Shown: piece after piece, positions 1 through 9,254 of the stretch
Numbering within the stretch: position 1 is the stretch's first letter
How the letters are laid out: each line of letters opens with the position of its first letter
Source: Flavobacteriales bacterium
Lineage (GTDB): Bacteria; Bacteroidota; Bacteroidia; Flavobacteriales_F; PHOS-HE28
Assembly (NCBI GenBank): GCA_016788635.1
Contig: JAEUSU010000023.1
Coordinates: 83,785-147,784, forward strand
Direction of reading: 5' to 3'
DNA length: 64,000 bases
Notes under the pieces: model-generated
What the model was told of the DNA's origin: nothing
Database searches by the model: none
What the model saw: the letters and a program-made list of their open reading frames with translations, nothing else
Position numbers and translations under genes: made by a program

Positions 1-1
1 G

Positions 2-262
2 ACCGGTTGGATCGCTGAGGACCTCAAGGGCCCCTTCATGGATATGGCCCGCAACATGGTGAAGTCGGATGCCCTCACCACCGCGCGCATGCCGAAGGAC
101 ATGGAGGGATTCCCCCTGGAATACGAGTGGGTGGAGAAAGGCGGCAAGGAGAAGATGGTGTGCTACATCCGCGAGTTGAAGGTGGGCGCCGTGGATGAAC
201 ACCTCTTCAGCCTGGACGGCTATGAGGTGATGGAGCTGCCCAGCTTCGCCATGCCGCGGTGA
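2..262 (+). CDS. C-terminal fragment of a DUF4412-like protein
   Basis: The reading frame is open from the left edge, so only the last 86 codons are present and the start lies outside the window. The visible part resembles the C-terminal half of DUF4412 proteins, small exported Bacteroidota proteins of unknown function: an AEDL segment, a GFPLEYEW strand, alternating strands, and an ending of the type DEHLFSLDGYEVMELP. The stop TGA overlaps the GTG start of the following glycosyltransferase gene, so the two are probably co-transcribed. The DUF4412 assignment is from remembered family features and is tentative. Confidence 0.55.
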   Translation, partial: TGWIAEDLKGPFMDMARNMVKSDALTTARMPKDMEGFPLEYEWVEKGGKEKMVCYIRELKVGAVDEHLFSLDGYEVMELPSFAMPR

Positions 263-1140
263 GCGCGATGAAGGTCAGCGGCTTCACCTTCATCCGCAAT
301 GCGCTGAAGTACGACTACCCGGTGGTGGAGGCGGTGCGCAGCATACTGCCCCTCTGCGATGAGGTGGTGGTGGCCGTGGGCCGCAGCGAGGACGCCACGC
401 GTGAACTGGTGGCCGGCATCGATCCAGCGAAAGTGCGCATCATCGACACCGTATGGGACGACAGCCTGCGCGAGGGTGGTCGCGTGCTGGCGGTGGAGAC
501 CGACAAGGCGAAGGCCGCGCTGGCGCCGGATACCGATTGGGCGGTGTACATCCAGGGCGACGAAGTGCTGCATGAGAACAGCCATGCCGCCGTGCGCGCC
601 GCCATGCAACGCCACCTGCACGAACCGCACGTGGAGGGCCTGCTCTTCGACTACGTGCACTTCTATGGCGCCTACGACCTGGTGGGCGACAGCCGCCGCT
701 GGTACCGCCGCGAGGTGCGCATCGTGCGGCCCGACGCCGCCATCCGCTCCTGGCGCGATGCACAAGGATTCCGCAAGGACGGACGGCCGCTGCGCGTGAA
801 GCCTGCGCACGGCACCATCCACCACTACGGCTGGGTGAAGCACCCCGCGCAGCAGCAGGCCAAGCAGAAGACCTTCAACGCGCTGTGGCACGATGACCAC
901 TGGCTGAAGCAGCACGTGGGTGAGGCCGACGCCTACGACTACGCCACCATCGACTCGCTGGCGCCATTCACCGGCACGCACCCCGCCGTGATGAAGGAGC
1001 GCATCGCCCGTATGAACTGGAATTTCACCTTCGACCCCGCGAAGCGTGTGCGCAAACTGAAGGACCGCATGCTCATGGCCATCGAAAAGGCCACGGGCTG
1101 GCGCATCGGCGAGTACCGCAATTACCGGCTGCTGCGCTGA
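259..1140 (+). CDS. glycosyltransferase family 2-like protein
   Basis: This 293-residue protein looks like a GT-A fold glycosyltransferase. The N-terminus has the pattern SGFTFIRNALKYDYPVVEAV, typical of family 2-like enzymes. It is followed by a Rossmann-like stretch (DEVVVAVG) and an acidic nucleotide-sugar/metal segment, YIQGDEVLHE, near residue 97, in the place of the usual DxD. The C-terminal third is basic and aromatic (GWRIGEYRNYRLLR). No membrane segment is visible, so it is probably cytosolic and acts on a cell-surface glycan or lipid; donor and acceptor cannot be read from the sequence. The start may be GTG at 259 (overlapping the upstream stop) or ATG at 268. It converges on the next gene with only 2 nt between the stops. 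Confidence 0.7.
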   Translation: MSAMKVSGFTFIRNALKYDYPVVEAVRSILPLCDEVVVAVGRSEDATRELVAGIDPAKVRIIDTVWDDSLREGGRVLAVETDKAKAALAPDTDWAVYIQGDEVLHENSHAAVRAAMQRHLHEPHVEGLLFDYVHFYGAYDLVGDSRRWYRREVRIVRPDAAIRSWRDAQGFRKDGRPLRVKPAHGTIHHYGWVKHPAQQQAKQKTFNALWHDDHWLKQHVGEADAYDYATIDSLAPFTGTHPAVMKERIARMNWNFTFDPAKRVRKLKDRMLMAIEKATGWRIGEYRNYRLLR

Positions 1141-1142
1141 AG

Positions 1143-1955
1143 CTAGCGCGCCACCGCGAAACGCGCGGAACGGCCCGTGCTGGTGGACCGCACGATGTAG
1201 GTGCCTGCGGTGAACTGCGACATGGGGACGCGGAAGGCGCTGGCTTCACTTGATGTATGCCAGACCTTGCGACCGGTGGCATCCACCACCTCGAAGGGCC
1301 CCTGTCCCTTCACCTGCAACTCCTCGCCCACCAACACCGCGTCCAGCGCATCGCCGGCAACGGGCTCCGGCTCCCGCACGTTCGTGCTGATCACCGGCAG
1401 TCCGCAGCAGTTGCCACCGTTGGAGATCGCATACGATTGTTGGTTCCAGCAATCGTACTGGGTAAGGTGGAAGAGCACCGTGCCTCCCCAATTGGTCTGG
1501 AAGAAGTGCTCCACCTGGTCAACCGTATTGCAGCCGCCCTGGTTGCTGTTGATGTCGCAGTCGTACGCGCAGATGATGCTGCCATATCCGTTCGGGCTGG
1601 CCAGTGTGGCGGGGGGATAAAGCTGGATGTTGGTGATGCCCATGGGTACGCCGGTAATGGTGGTGGTGAGCGTGGAACCGATGGAGCAATGGTCGTTGTC
1701 CCCGTTGTAACCAGCGTACCAGACCGCCGCCACGTTGCCGGCGAAGGCGCCCGTTATGGTGATCCGGGTGAACTCGTAACTGACCACCCCGATGTGCAGG
1801 TTGGGGATGTTCTGGTCCACATTGATGGTGAGCGCACCGCCATCGTAATTGGAAAAGATGGCCATGTTCCCGTTGGGGTCACAGAAGGGACTTTGGGCGT
1901 TCGCGCCAAGCGCAGAGGCCAGGAACGCGAGCAACGAAGAGTAGCGAGTGATCAT
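1143..1955 (-). CDS. T9SS-exported protein of unknown function
   Basis: A 270-residue secreted protein. The chosen ATG at 1955 gives a clean signal peptide (MITRYSSLLAFLASALGANA, then QSPF); the longer open frame upstream has no signal-like start. The mature part contains NYDGGALTINVDQNIPNL and a cysteine-rich stretch (residues about 150-190, with CAYDCD and NCCG), a module that recurs in Bacteroidota exoproteins without known function. The last about 75 residues form a type A T9SS sorting domain (DATGRKVW, FTAGTYIVRS, ending RFAVAR). It should be secreted to the surface or medium through the type IX system with removal of the C-terminal domain. Confidence 0.75.
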   Translation of the reverse strand: MITRYSSLLAFLASALGANAQSPFCDPNGNMAIFSNYDGGALTINVDQNIPNLHIGVVSYEFTRITITGAFAGNVAAVWYAGYNGDNDHCSIGSTLTTTITGVPMGITNIQLYPPATLASPNGYGSIICAYDCDINSNQGGCNTVDQVEHFFQTNWGGTVLFHLTQYDCWNQQSYAISNGGNCCGLPVISTNVREPEPVAGDALDAVLVGEELQVKGQGPFEVVDATGRKVWHTSSEASAFRVPMSQFTAGTYIVRSTSTGRSARFAVAR

Positions 1956-2034
1956 GCGGCAGGTGTTTTGGAAGCGGGAAGGTAGTTCCTGATGATCCTT
2001 ATCCACACAGGTGCGCGACCGAACTTTGGCCGGC

Positions 2035-2853
2035 ATGGCGCCTGGACACGTGAAGCAACAGTTGGACGAGGCTTACTCCCGCCTCGCCGTGCCCGCCTTC
2101 ATTGCTGAAGATCCGGTGCAGGTGCCCCGTGCGTTCAGCCGTCGCGAGGATGCCGAGGTGATCGGTTTCCTCACCGCCACCATCGCCTGGGGGCAGCGCA
2201 AGACCATCGTGGCCAATGCGTGGAAGCTCGCACGCTTGATGGATGAACGCCCGCATGATTTCGTGCTGCATGCCAACGCCACCGACCTGAAGCACGTGAG
2301 CCGCTTCGTGCACCGCACCTTCAACGGCACCGACCTGCGGCACTTCGTGCGCGGGCTGCGGCATCTCTACACGACCTATGGCGGAATGGAAGAAGCCTTT
2401 CTGGATGAAGGCCGGGTGGGCGACATGGGCACGGCCATCGCACGCTTCAAGCACCGCTTCTTCGAGCCGCGCCACGAGCTGCGCACGCGCAAGCATGTGG
2501 CCGATCCCTCGCGCGGCAGCAACGCCAAACGCATCAACCTCTTCCTGCGCTGGATGGTGCGGCCCGATGACAGGGGCATCGACCTGGGGTTGTGGAAGCA
2601 CATCCGGCCCGCCGACCTGATGGTGCCACTGGATGTGCACACCGGCCGTGTGGGGCGCGAACTCGGTCTGCTCACCCGGCGGCAGGACGACTGGAAAAGC
2701 GTGATCGAGCTTACGGAGCAGCTCCGCAAGCTCGATCACAAGGATCCGGTCAAATATGATATCGCGCTCTTCGCGCTGGGCGTGGAGGCTCAGCGGCCCA
2801 CCAGCACACGCAGGGCGGGCGCTGCGGGCAGCAGGTCGTTGCGCAGCAGGTAG
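2035..2853 (+). CDS. TIGR02757 family protein (DUF2400)
   Basis: A cytosolic protein of 272 residues from ATG 2035 (a GTG at 2011 is also in frame). It matches my recollection of TIGR02757/DUF2400, a family widespread in Bacteroidota with no established function. Supporting segments are FSRREDAEVIGFLTATIAWG, a helical middle with GSNAKRINLFLRWMVR, then PADLMVPLDVHTGRV and DPVKYDIALFALG near the end. Family members usually stop shortly after that last motif. Here about 22 further residues are read antisense to the 3' end of the next gene, so the two convergent genes overlap by 64 nt. A small indel near 2780 in the assembly could also explain the tail. Confidence 0.75.
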   Translation: MAPGHVKQQLDEAYSRLAVPAFIAEDPVQVPRAFSRREDAEVIGFLTATIAWGQRKTIVANAWKLARLMDERPHDFVLHANATDLKHVSRFVHRTFNGTDLRHFVRGLRHLYTTYGGMEEAFLDEGRVGDMGTAIARFKHRFFEPRHELRTRKHVADPSRGSNAKRINLFLRWMVRPDDRGIDLGLWKHIRPADLMVPLDVHTGRVGRELGLLTRRQDDWKSVIELTEQLRKLDHKDPVKYDIALFALGVEAQRPTSTRRAGAAGSRSLRSR

Positions 2854-5222
2854 AGGCCGTCCGGCAGACCGTTCACGTCGATCTCGGTACGGTCACCGCT
2901 AACGCGCCAGGCACGCACTTCACGGCCCAGTGCATCGGTCAGGATCAACCGCGAACCGATCACCGCGCCTTCCGGCATGTGCACCACCGCACGGTCGGTC
3001 ACTGGGTTCGGGAACACGCTATAGGGTGAGGCGCCGGCCACCTCCTCCACACCGGTCATGCCGTAGGTGAGGGTGCTGAGCGTGGTGTTGGTGATGATGG
3101 CGGGGTTGAGGTCGAAGAAGATGCCGGCGGTATTGTACACCGGTGTGCCTTCAGGCAGACCGCTGTGCGCACGGATGGTGTAGCGCACGTAGCCGTGGCT
3201 TTCCGGCTCGTTGCTGTTGCTGTCCGGCAGCATGATGTTGTCAAAACTGAAGGTGATGAGGCCATTGTCCGCGATGTGCGTGCGCATGGTGTGGCTGTGC
3301 CCGATCACGGTGAGCGTGTTGGGGTCGAGGGAGGGGTCCAACTGGTCCTCGATGCGCACATCGTAGGCCACGGCATTGCCGGTGTTCTGGAAGCGCACCG
3401 TGTAGGTGAGCAGGGAGTTCATGGCCGTGAGGAAGGTGGGGCCCACACCTGCGGGCATCACCTGCTTGTCGTTCGGGTCGTACGCACAGGTGAGCACACC
3501 TTCCGCCGCCACCACGGTGCTGTAGTAGGCGGTGCCGTTCACATGGGCCTGCAGGGCCAGCTGGTCCACGAGCAGCTCATCCATGTGGTCCTGGTCGGGC
3601 ATCTGCACGATGACGGACACGTGGCGGTGGTGCGTGGGGTGCACGTTCTGGAAGGTCCAGGTGACGAAGCCACCGTTCACCAATGAAGGGGCGGGTGTGG
3701 CGCTTACATAACCGCTGAGGTCGTTCAGGTCCAGGGTGAGGGAGATGTCCGTGGTCTGGTTGCCGGTGTTGATGACCGTGAGACCGTAGGGCGCGGTCAT
3801 ATTGCAGCGTTGCGGGCCAGGCACCACGCTGCCCACCAGGTGGTGGTTGGTGCCGATGGCCTTCACGCCGAAGTCCACTCCCAGGGCGGCCTGGCCGGGG
3901 CTGTTGATCTGGGCCGGGCGCGTGGTGGGCGTGGTGGGCTGCCAGCCGATGGAGAGCACATGGGTGACGCTGTACGTGCCGGGGCCGGCACCGAACCAGT
4001 ACATGCCGCTGTGGTTGGTGAAGGTGATGCCCAGGCCGGGCACGTCCACGCGCATGTTGTACAGGCCGTGGTCCTCGTGGCCGAAGTCGCCATCGTTGTC
4101 CACGTCGTTGAACACGCGGCCCACGATCAGGTCACCCGCGCGGGAGAGGTTCTCCCACCAGTACACCGTGTTGTCCCAAAGACCGGTAGCCACAAGCTCA
4201 GGATCGCCGTCGCCGTCCAGGTCACCGGCCGCAAGGTGGAAGGCACCTGCGATGTTGGCGGCCACCACTTGACGGGCGCCGTAGGTGCCCTGGCCATCGA
4301 TGTTCGGGTAGAAACAAACCTCGTTGGTGGTGACGTTGCCGGCCACCAGGTCCAGGTCGCCATCGCCGTCCATGTCATGCATCAGGAAGGAACCAGCCCA
4401 TTCCAAGGTGGGTTCGATGAGGCGCTCGGTGGCGGGATCGATACCCGTGGCGTTGCCGCGCTGCCACACCGCCTGCTGCGCACCGTTGCGCACCAGCACA
4501 CGGTCCAGCTGGCCATCGCCATCGGCGTCCACCTGCAGGACGCGGGCATCGGCCACATAGATGGCGTTACCCGCAAAGGGTACCGTGCCACCGGTGTTCA
4601 TGCACCAGGAGGTCTCGTCGGCGAAAGGAGTGTTCCAAAGGATGTCGAGGTCGCCGTCCAGATCGGCATCGCACACGTTCAATGTGGCCATGGGGGCGGC
4701 CCAGCCGATGTTCACCATGGGGGCGAAGGCACCCAGGCCGTTCGTGTTCTCGAAGTATTGCAGGCTCGTATCGTCCAGCAGGGCCACCAGGTCCAGGTCG
4801 CCATCGCCGTCGGCGTCGAAAGCCACGAAGGTCTCGGCCGTTACCCCGGTAGCCAGCGTCACCACCGGGGCAAAGCCCATGGTGCCGGTGTTGGCGCGCC
4901 AGTGCAGACCGGCACCGGCCATCTGGCCACCCACCAGGTCGGGGGCGCCATCGCCGTTCAGGTCGGCCATGCAGCCGGTGATGTCCGATGCGCTCAGCAC
5001 CACCGGGGCGCTCAGGCTTCCCTGTCCGTCGGTGTTCAAAAGCACCATGGAACCATCCCGCGAAGAGATGAACAGGTCATTGTCCCCATCACCATCCACA
5101 TCCAGCACCTGGGTGAGGATGGGCCCCATGACCGGCACGCTGCTTTGCGCGCCGAACTGGGCCTGGACCGTGGCCAGACTGCTGGTGAAAAGGATGACGG
5201 AGAGCGTGCGCATCAGTCGCAT
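2790..5222 (-). CDS. FG-GAP repeat surface protein with T9SS sorting domain
   Basis: An 810-residue exported protein. ATG 5222 or 5213 begins a signal peptide (MRTLSVILFTSSLATVQA). Residues about 20-400 carry at least seven FG-GAP/VCBS-type calcium loops (DVDGDGDNDLF, DLNGDGAPDLV, DADGDGDLDLV, DMDGDGDLDLV and others), which should form a seven-bladed beta-propeller. Next come an SdrD B-like segment (VFNDVDNDGDFG), a DUF11/DUF7619-like segment (YDPNDKQVMP, LLTYTVRFQNTGN) and a type A T9SS sorting domain (SVFPNPVTDRAVVHM to the end). It is probably cleaved and attached to, or released from, the outer surface. Repeated GACGGCGATGGC-type stretches give long antisense ORFs that are not genes. Confidence 0.85.
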   Translation of the reverse strand: MRLMRTLSVILFTSSLATVQAQFGAQSSVPVMGPILTQVLDVDGDGDNDLFISSRDGSMVLLNTDGQGSLSAPVVLSASDITGCMADLNGDGAPDLVGGQMAGAGLHWRANTGTMGFAPVVTLATGVTAETFVAFDADGDGDLDLVALLDDTSLQYFENTNGLGAFAPMVNIGWAAPMATLNVCDADLDGDLDILWNTPFADETSWCMNTGGTVPFAGNAIYVADARVLQVDADGDGQLDRVLVRNGAQQAVWQRGNATGIDPATERLIEPTLEWAGSFLMHDMDGDGDLDLVAGNVTTNEVCFYPNIDGQGTYGARQVVAANIAGAFHLAAGDLDGDGDPELVATGLWDNTVYWWENLSRAGDLIVGRVFNDVDNDGDFGHEDHGLYNMRVDVPGLGITFTNHSGMYWFGAGPGTYSVTHVLSIGWQPTTPTTRPAQINSPGQAALGVDFGVKAIGTNHHLVGSVVPGPQRCNMTAPYGLTVINTGNQTTDISLTLDLNDLSGYVSATPAPSLVNGGFVTWTFQNVHPTHHRHVSVIVQMPDQDHMDELLVDQLALQAHVNGTAYYSTVVAAEGVLTCAYDPNDKQVMPAGVGPTFLTAMNSLLTYTVRFQNTGNAVAYDVRIEDQLDPSLDPNTLTVIGHSHTMRTHIADNGLITFSFDNIMLPDSNSNEPESHGYVRYTIRAHSGLPEGTPVYNTAGIFFDLNPAIITNTTLSTLTYGMTGVEEVAGASPYSVFPNPVTDRAVVHMPEGAVIGSRLILTDALGREVRAWRVSGDRTEIDVNGLPDGLYLLRNDLLPAAPALRVLVGR

Positions 5223-5489
5223 GTGCCTTTCGATTTGGGCCGCTGTTACGCCCGATGCCTTCGACGAGTTACACTGATGCGTCGACGAATAAGCCATTTG
5301 CACGATCGGGAGGTTGTCACTGGGTGTTTTGGTCGTGTGGTCCATGGTCAGCTGCTACGTGGCGAAGCAGGGCACGCCCACGGCCCCGCTACCGATCGAA
5401 AGGCATGGATGGGAAGCACCTGGGCACGGACCGGAAGCGGGGCTGCCTGTTCCGTTCGGGGGCACGGATGATCGGCTACTTTTCCCGCC
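5223..5489. other. intergenic region between divergent genes
   Basis: 267 nt separate the divergent FG-GAP gene and the amino-acid permease. The only signal seen is the -7-like box next to the permease start. No RNA gene, long hairpin or small ORF with convincing coding character was found. Confidence 0.4.
5477..5484 (+). promoter_or_regulatory. Bacteroidota -7 box, permease gene
   Basis: TACTTTTC matches TAnnTTTG at 7 of 8 positions and ends only 5 nt before the ATG at 5490, so transcription would begin at or near the start codon. No convincing -33 element was found. Confidence 0.45.
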
Positions 5490-7154
5490 ATGAGCCTATT
5501 CCGCCGCAAGCGCATCGCCGACATCATGGCCGAGCATGAGGCCGGGCTGAACGACCACGCTTCGGGCCTGCACCGAACGCTTGGCGTGCGCGACCTCATC
5601 TTCCTGGGCGTGGCCGCCGTGATCGGCGCGGGCATCTTCAGCACGGTGGGGCAGGCGGCGTACGAGGGTGGGCCGGGCGTGGTCTTCCTCTTCATCATCA
5701 CGGCCATCACCTGCGGCTTCACGGCGCTCTGTTATGCTGAATTCGCCGGGCGCGTACCCGTGAGCGGCAGCGCCTATACCTACAGCTATGTGAGCTTCGG
5801 CGAGGTGGTGGCCTGGGTCATCGGCTGGGCCCTGATCCTGGAGTACGCCATCGGCAACACCGTGGTGGCCGTGAGCTGGAGCAGCTATTTCGACAACATC
5901 ATCCGCGCCTTCGGCATCCACCTGCCCGCCTGGCTCCTCACCGACCCCATGACCGCGCAGGAACAATTCCTCGCCTGGCAGGAGTCTGGTGCTTCCGGTA
6001 CTGCACCGGGCGCCTGGGCCACCGCACCCACCCTCTTTGGCCGCCGCATGATCCTGAACCTGCCTGCGGGGCTCATCAACGTGCTCGTGACGGCGCTGGT
6101 GTACATCGGCATCCGCGAGAGCAAGCGCGTGGCCAATGCCATGGTGCTGGTGAAGCTGGTGATCCTGGCGGCCGTGGTGGGCGTGGGCCTCTTCCACCTG
6201 GACCTGGCCAACTACACCCCCTTCCTGCCCAACGGCTTCGGCGGCGTGCTGCGCGGTGTCAGCGCCGTGTTCTTCGCCTACATCGGCTTCGATGCCATCA
6301 GCACCACGGCCGAGGAATGCCGCGACCCGCAACGCGACCTGCCGCGCGGTATGATCTGGGCCCTGGTCATCTGCACGGTGATCTACGCACTGGTCGCATT
6401 GGTGCTCACCGGCATGGTGCCCTACACGGAGTTCCGCCACGTGGCCGACCCGCTGGCCTTCGTCTTCGAGCGGATCGATATGCCGCGCTTCGGCTTGGTG
6501 GTGAGCGTGAGCGCCCTGGTGGCGGCCACCAGCGTGCTGCTCGTATTCGCCATCGGCCAGCCCCGCATCTGGATGACCATGAGCCGCGATGGGTTGTTGC
6601 CGCGCCGCTTCGGCCACCTGCACCGCCGGTTCCGCACGCCCGCCTTTGCCACCATCGTCGCGGGGCTGCTGGCCACATTACCCTCGTTCTGGGCCCCCAG
6701 TGGCATCCTTACCGACCTCACCAGCATCGGCACCCTCTTCGCCTTCACGCTGGTGTGCGCTGGCGTGCTCGTACTGCCCCGCCCCGAGGCCACACCCGGC
6801 CGCTTCCGCATGCCCCACTTCGATAGCCGATGGCTGGCACCGGCCGCCATGGCCGCCTTCCTCTGGTTCAATGGGCCACGGCTGTGGCAGATGCTGGGCC
6901 GCTTGGGCGAGATCGATCTGGGCGCAGGGCTCCTGCTCACCTACACGGTGCTCGCGGTGGTGCTCGTGGCCGTGGCGTCGGCCCAGCGCATGAGCTTCAT
7001 ACCCGTGATGGGCGTGCTCACCAGCGCCTACCTCATGGTGGAGATCCCCGCCAAGAGCTGGGTGGTCTTCTTTTTCTGGATGGCCACGGGGTTGGTGATC
7101 TACTTCGGCTATGGCCGCCTGCACAGCAAACTGGCAAAGGCGACCGCGCAGTAG
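5490..7154 (+). CDS. APC-superfamily amino acid permease (CAT-like)
   Basis: A 554-residue integral inner-membrane protein with about 12-14 hydrophobic helices. The first helix carries the APC signature VAAVIGAGIFSTVGQAA, and the next segment CYAEFAGRVPVSGSAYTYSY is the conserved TM2-TM3 region. The protein resembles the cationic amino acid transporter (CAT/YfnA-YhdG) branch, which takes up amino acids with protons. The substrate cannot be decided from the sequence. The start is fixed by ATG 5490 just after a promoter-like box. It stands alone between a divergent gene and the BatA-type gene 60 nt downstream. Confidence 0.88.
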   Translation: MSLFRRKRIADIMAEHEAGLNDHASGLHRTLGVRDLIFLGVAAVIGAGIFSTVGQAAYEGGPGVVFLFIITAITCGFTALCYAEFAGRVPVSGSAYTYSYVSFGEVVAWVIGWALILEYAIGNTVVAVSWSSYFDNIIRAFGIHLPAWLLTDPMTAQEQFLAWQESGASGTAPGAWATAPTLFGRRMILNLPAGLINVLVTALVYIGIRESKRVANAMVLVKLVILAAVVGVGLFHLDLANYTPFLPNGFGGVLRGVSAVFFAYIGFDAISTTAEECRDPQRDLPRGMIWALVICTVIYALVALVLTGMVPYTEFRHVADPLAFVFERIDMPRFGLVVSVSALVAATSVLLVFAIGQPRIWMTMSRDGLLPRRFGHLHRRFRTPAFATIVAGLLATLPSFWAPSGILTDLTSIGTLFAFTLVCAGVLVLPRPEATPGRFRMPHFDSRWLAPAAMAAFLWFNGPRLWQMLGRLGEIDLGAGLLLTYTVLAVVLVAVASAQRMSFIPVMGVLTSAYLMVEIPAKSWVVFFFWMATGLVIYFGYGRLHSKLAKATAQ

Positions 7155-7214
7155 ATCGGCCCGCCCGGCGCGAAGGGCTACTTTAGCGCCGCCCTTTCAG
7201 GGGCATGGCGGCCG

Positions 7215-9254
7215 ATGCAGTTCGTACACCCCGGTTTTCTATGGGCGCTCACCGCCCTCGCCATCCCGGTCCTCATCCACCTCTTCCAGCTTCGTCGCTT
7301 CAAGCGCATCGATTTCCCCGACGTACGCCACCTGAAAGCGGTGGCCGTGGAAACGAAGCAGCAGCGCCGCATCCAACACTGGTTGATCCTGCTGGCACGC
7401 CTGGTGGCGGTTTCCTGCCTGGTGCTCGCCTTCGCACAACCCTACCTGCCGCAAGCCGGGGCAGGCATTGTGGCCGGGCGCAAGGCGGTTTCCATCTATA
7501 TCGATGACAGCTACAGCATGGATGGCCAGAACGCCGGGGGCCGCCTGCTGGACCAGGCCCGCAAGGGCGCACAGGATGCGCTGATGGCCCACTCCCCTGC
7601 CGATCGCTTCCAGATCATCACCAACCGCTTCGAGGGGCGCGACCAGCTGCTGCTGGACCGCGATGCCGCGCTGGACCGCGCCGTACAGGTGAACAGCGGC
7701 CCTTACGGACGCCCGCTTCCGCAGGTGATGGCCCGCCAGCGCGACGCCCTGCGTGCGCATGAAGCGCCGGTGAAACGCGCCATCCTCTTTTCCGACCTGC
7801 AGCGCAGCATGGTACAGCTCGATGACTGGAAGGACGACAGCCTGGTGCGCACCGTGATCGTGCCCATGACCCCGCTGTCGGTGGACAACCTCAGCGTTGA
7901 TTCCGTGTGGTTCGACTCCCCGGTGCGCCGCATCGGGAGGAACGAGGCGCTCCACGTACGCATCCGCAACCATGGAGAGCAGGCCCTGGAGAACATCCCC
8001 TTCCGCCTGATGGTGGATGGACGCCAACGGGCCATGGGCACTTTCGCCGTGGAACCACGCCAGGCCGTGGACACGGTGCTTCACTTCACCAACGACCAGC
8101 CCGGCGACCATTGTGGCGTGGTGTCCCTGAGCGACAAGCCCGTGAGCTTCGACGATGCCCTCACCATCGCCTACCGCACCATTGACCAACCCAGGGTGCT
8201 GCTTCTGGAAGGCACCGACCCCGCGAGCGACCGCCGGGTGGAGGCCGTCTTCCACAGCGACAGTGCGTACCGGTTCTCCCGCGTGCCGCTGCGGCAGGCA
8301 GACCTGTCCAGCCTGGGCCGCGCGGACCTCATCGTGCTGAACGCGCCCCAGGATGTGGCCACCGGCCTGGCCCGGAGCCTTGCGGACGCCGTGGAGGAGG
8401 GTGCCTCATTGGCGGTATTCCCCGCGCTGAACAGCCCGCCCAGCACCCTGGCCCCCCTGCTGGCCGAATTCGGCATGGCCGCACCAGCAGCGTTCGACAC
8501 CAGCCGCCTGGGTGTGGAGCGCATGGAGGTGGAGCACCCCTTCTTCCGCGACGCCTTCACCGTGCTGCCCCGCAACCTCGACCTGCCCTTCACGCTGCGC
8601 CACCTGCCCTTGCGCACCCCGCCAGGCGCGGACATTCTGCTGCGTACCCGCGATGGCAGCCCCTTCCTGGCAGCGGTGCAGAAAGGGAAGGGTACGGTCT
8701 ACCTCTGCGCCACACCCTTGGCCGAGGACGCCGGCAACCTCACCCGCCACGCCCTCTTCGTCACCTCCCTGCTGCGCATGGCCGAGTTGAGCCGCCCCTC
8801 GGGACCGCTGTACCACCAGCTGGGCGCGGATGCCATCATCCCCCTTTTCACCGACCTGCTCCTGGGCGATCAAGTGGTGCACCTGCGCGGCCCGGATGGC
8901 GTGGATGTGGTGCCGGAGGTGCGGCGCACCCCAGCAGGTACCGGTATCGTGGTGCACGGTACCGACCTGCCGGAAGGCGCCTATGCCGTGGTGCTCGGTC
9001 CGGACACCCTGCGGTTGCTCGCGCTCGTCAGGCCCCGGCAGGAAAGCGATCTGGCCGTATACACCCCCGGCGACTTGCAGCGTGAGCTCGAGCAACGCGG
9101 CCTCACCACTTTCGAGGTGCTGGACCGCCCCGTGGACCAGGTGGGTGCGGGCTTGAAAGCATTGGATGGTGGAAGAAGGCTTTGGAAGTGGTTCATTTGG
9201 GCTGCCTTGGCCGCCCTTGCCATGGAGATCGTGCTGATCCGCTGGAGACCATGA
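7215..9254 (+). CDS. BatA/VWA-domain membrane protein
   Basis: A 679-residue protein whose first about 80 residues are the BatA N-terminal double-membrane domain (starting MQFVHPGFLWALTALAIPVL; then LIHLFQLRRFKRIDFP). A von Willebrand A-like domain follows, with a MIDAS-type DDSYSMDGQ near residue 97. A beta-rich periplasmic part follows, and a single hydrophobic helix sits at the C-terminus (residues about 655-673, before IRWRP). Proteins of this build sit in the inner membrane in Bacteroidota; their role is unclear, and some are linked to Bat aerotolerance operons, although no other bat gene is here. The stop overlaps the ATG of the dihydroorotase-like gene (ATGA), indicating translational coupling. 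Confidence 0.82.
   Translation: MQFVHPGFLWALTALAIPVLIHLFQLRRFKRIDFPDVRHLKAVAVETKQQRRIQHWLILLARLVAVSCLVLAFAQPYLPQAGAGIVAGRKAVSIYIDDSYSMDGQNAGGRLLDQARKGAQDALMAHSPADRFQIITNRFEGRDQLLLDRDAALDRAVQVNSGPYGRPLPQVMARQRDALRAHEAPVKRAILFSDLQRSMVQLDDWKDDSLVRTVIVPMTPLSVDNLSVDSVWFDSPVRRIGRNEALHVRIRNHGEQALENIPFRLMVDGRQRAMGTFAVEPRQAVDTVLHFTNDQPGDHCGVVSLSDKPVSFDDALTIAYRTIDQPRVLLLEGTDPASDRRVEAVFHSDSAYRFSRVPLRQADLSSLGRADLIVLNAPQDVATGLARSLADAVEEGASLAVFPALNSPPSTLAPLLAEFGMAAPAAFDTSRLGVERMEVEHPFFRDAFTVLPRNLDLPFTLRHLPLRTPPGADILLRTRDGSPFLAAVQKGKGTVYLCATPLAEDAGNLTRHALFVTSLLRMAELSRPSGPLYHQLGADAIIPLFTDLLLGDQVVHLRGPDGVDVVPEVRRTPAGTGIVVHGTDLPEGAYAVVLGPDTLRLLALVRPRQESDLAVYTPGDLQRELEQRGLTTFEVLDRPVDQVGAGLKALDGGRRLWKWFIWAALAALAMEIVLIRWRP

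Noticed and set aside
3810..5471. Plus-strand ORF of 553 codons opposite the FG-GAP gene
   Set aside because: It is antisense to repeated calcium-loop codons and made of His/Val/Gly-rich low-complexity sequence; the minus-strand gene has a signal peptide, propeller repeats and a sorting domain.
5496..6623. Minus-strand ORF of 375 codons opposite the amino-acid permease
   Set aside because: His/Gln/Ala-rich antisense translation with no family features.
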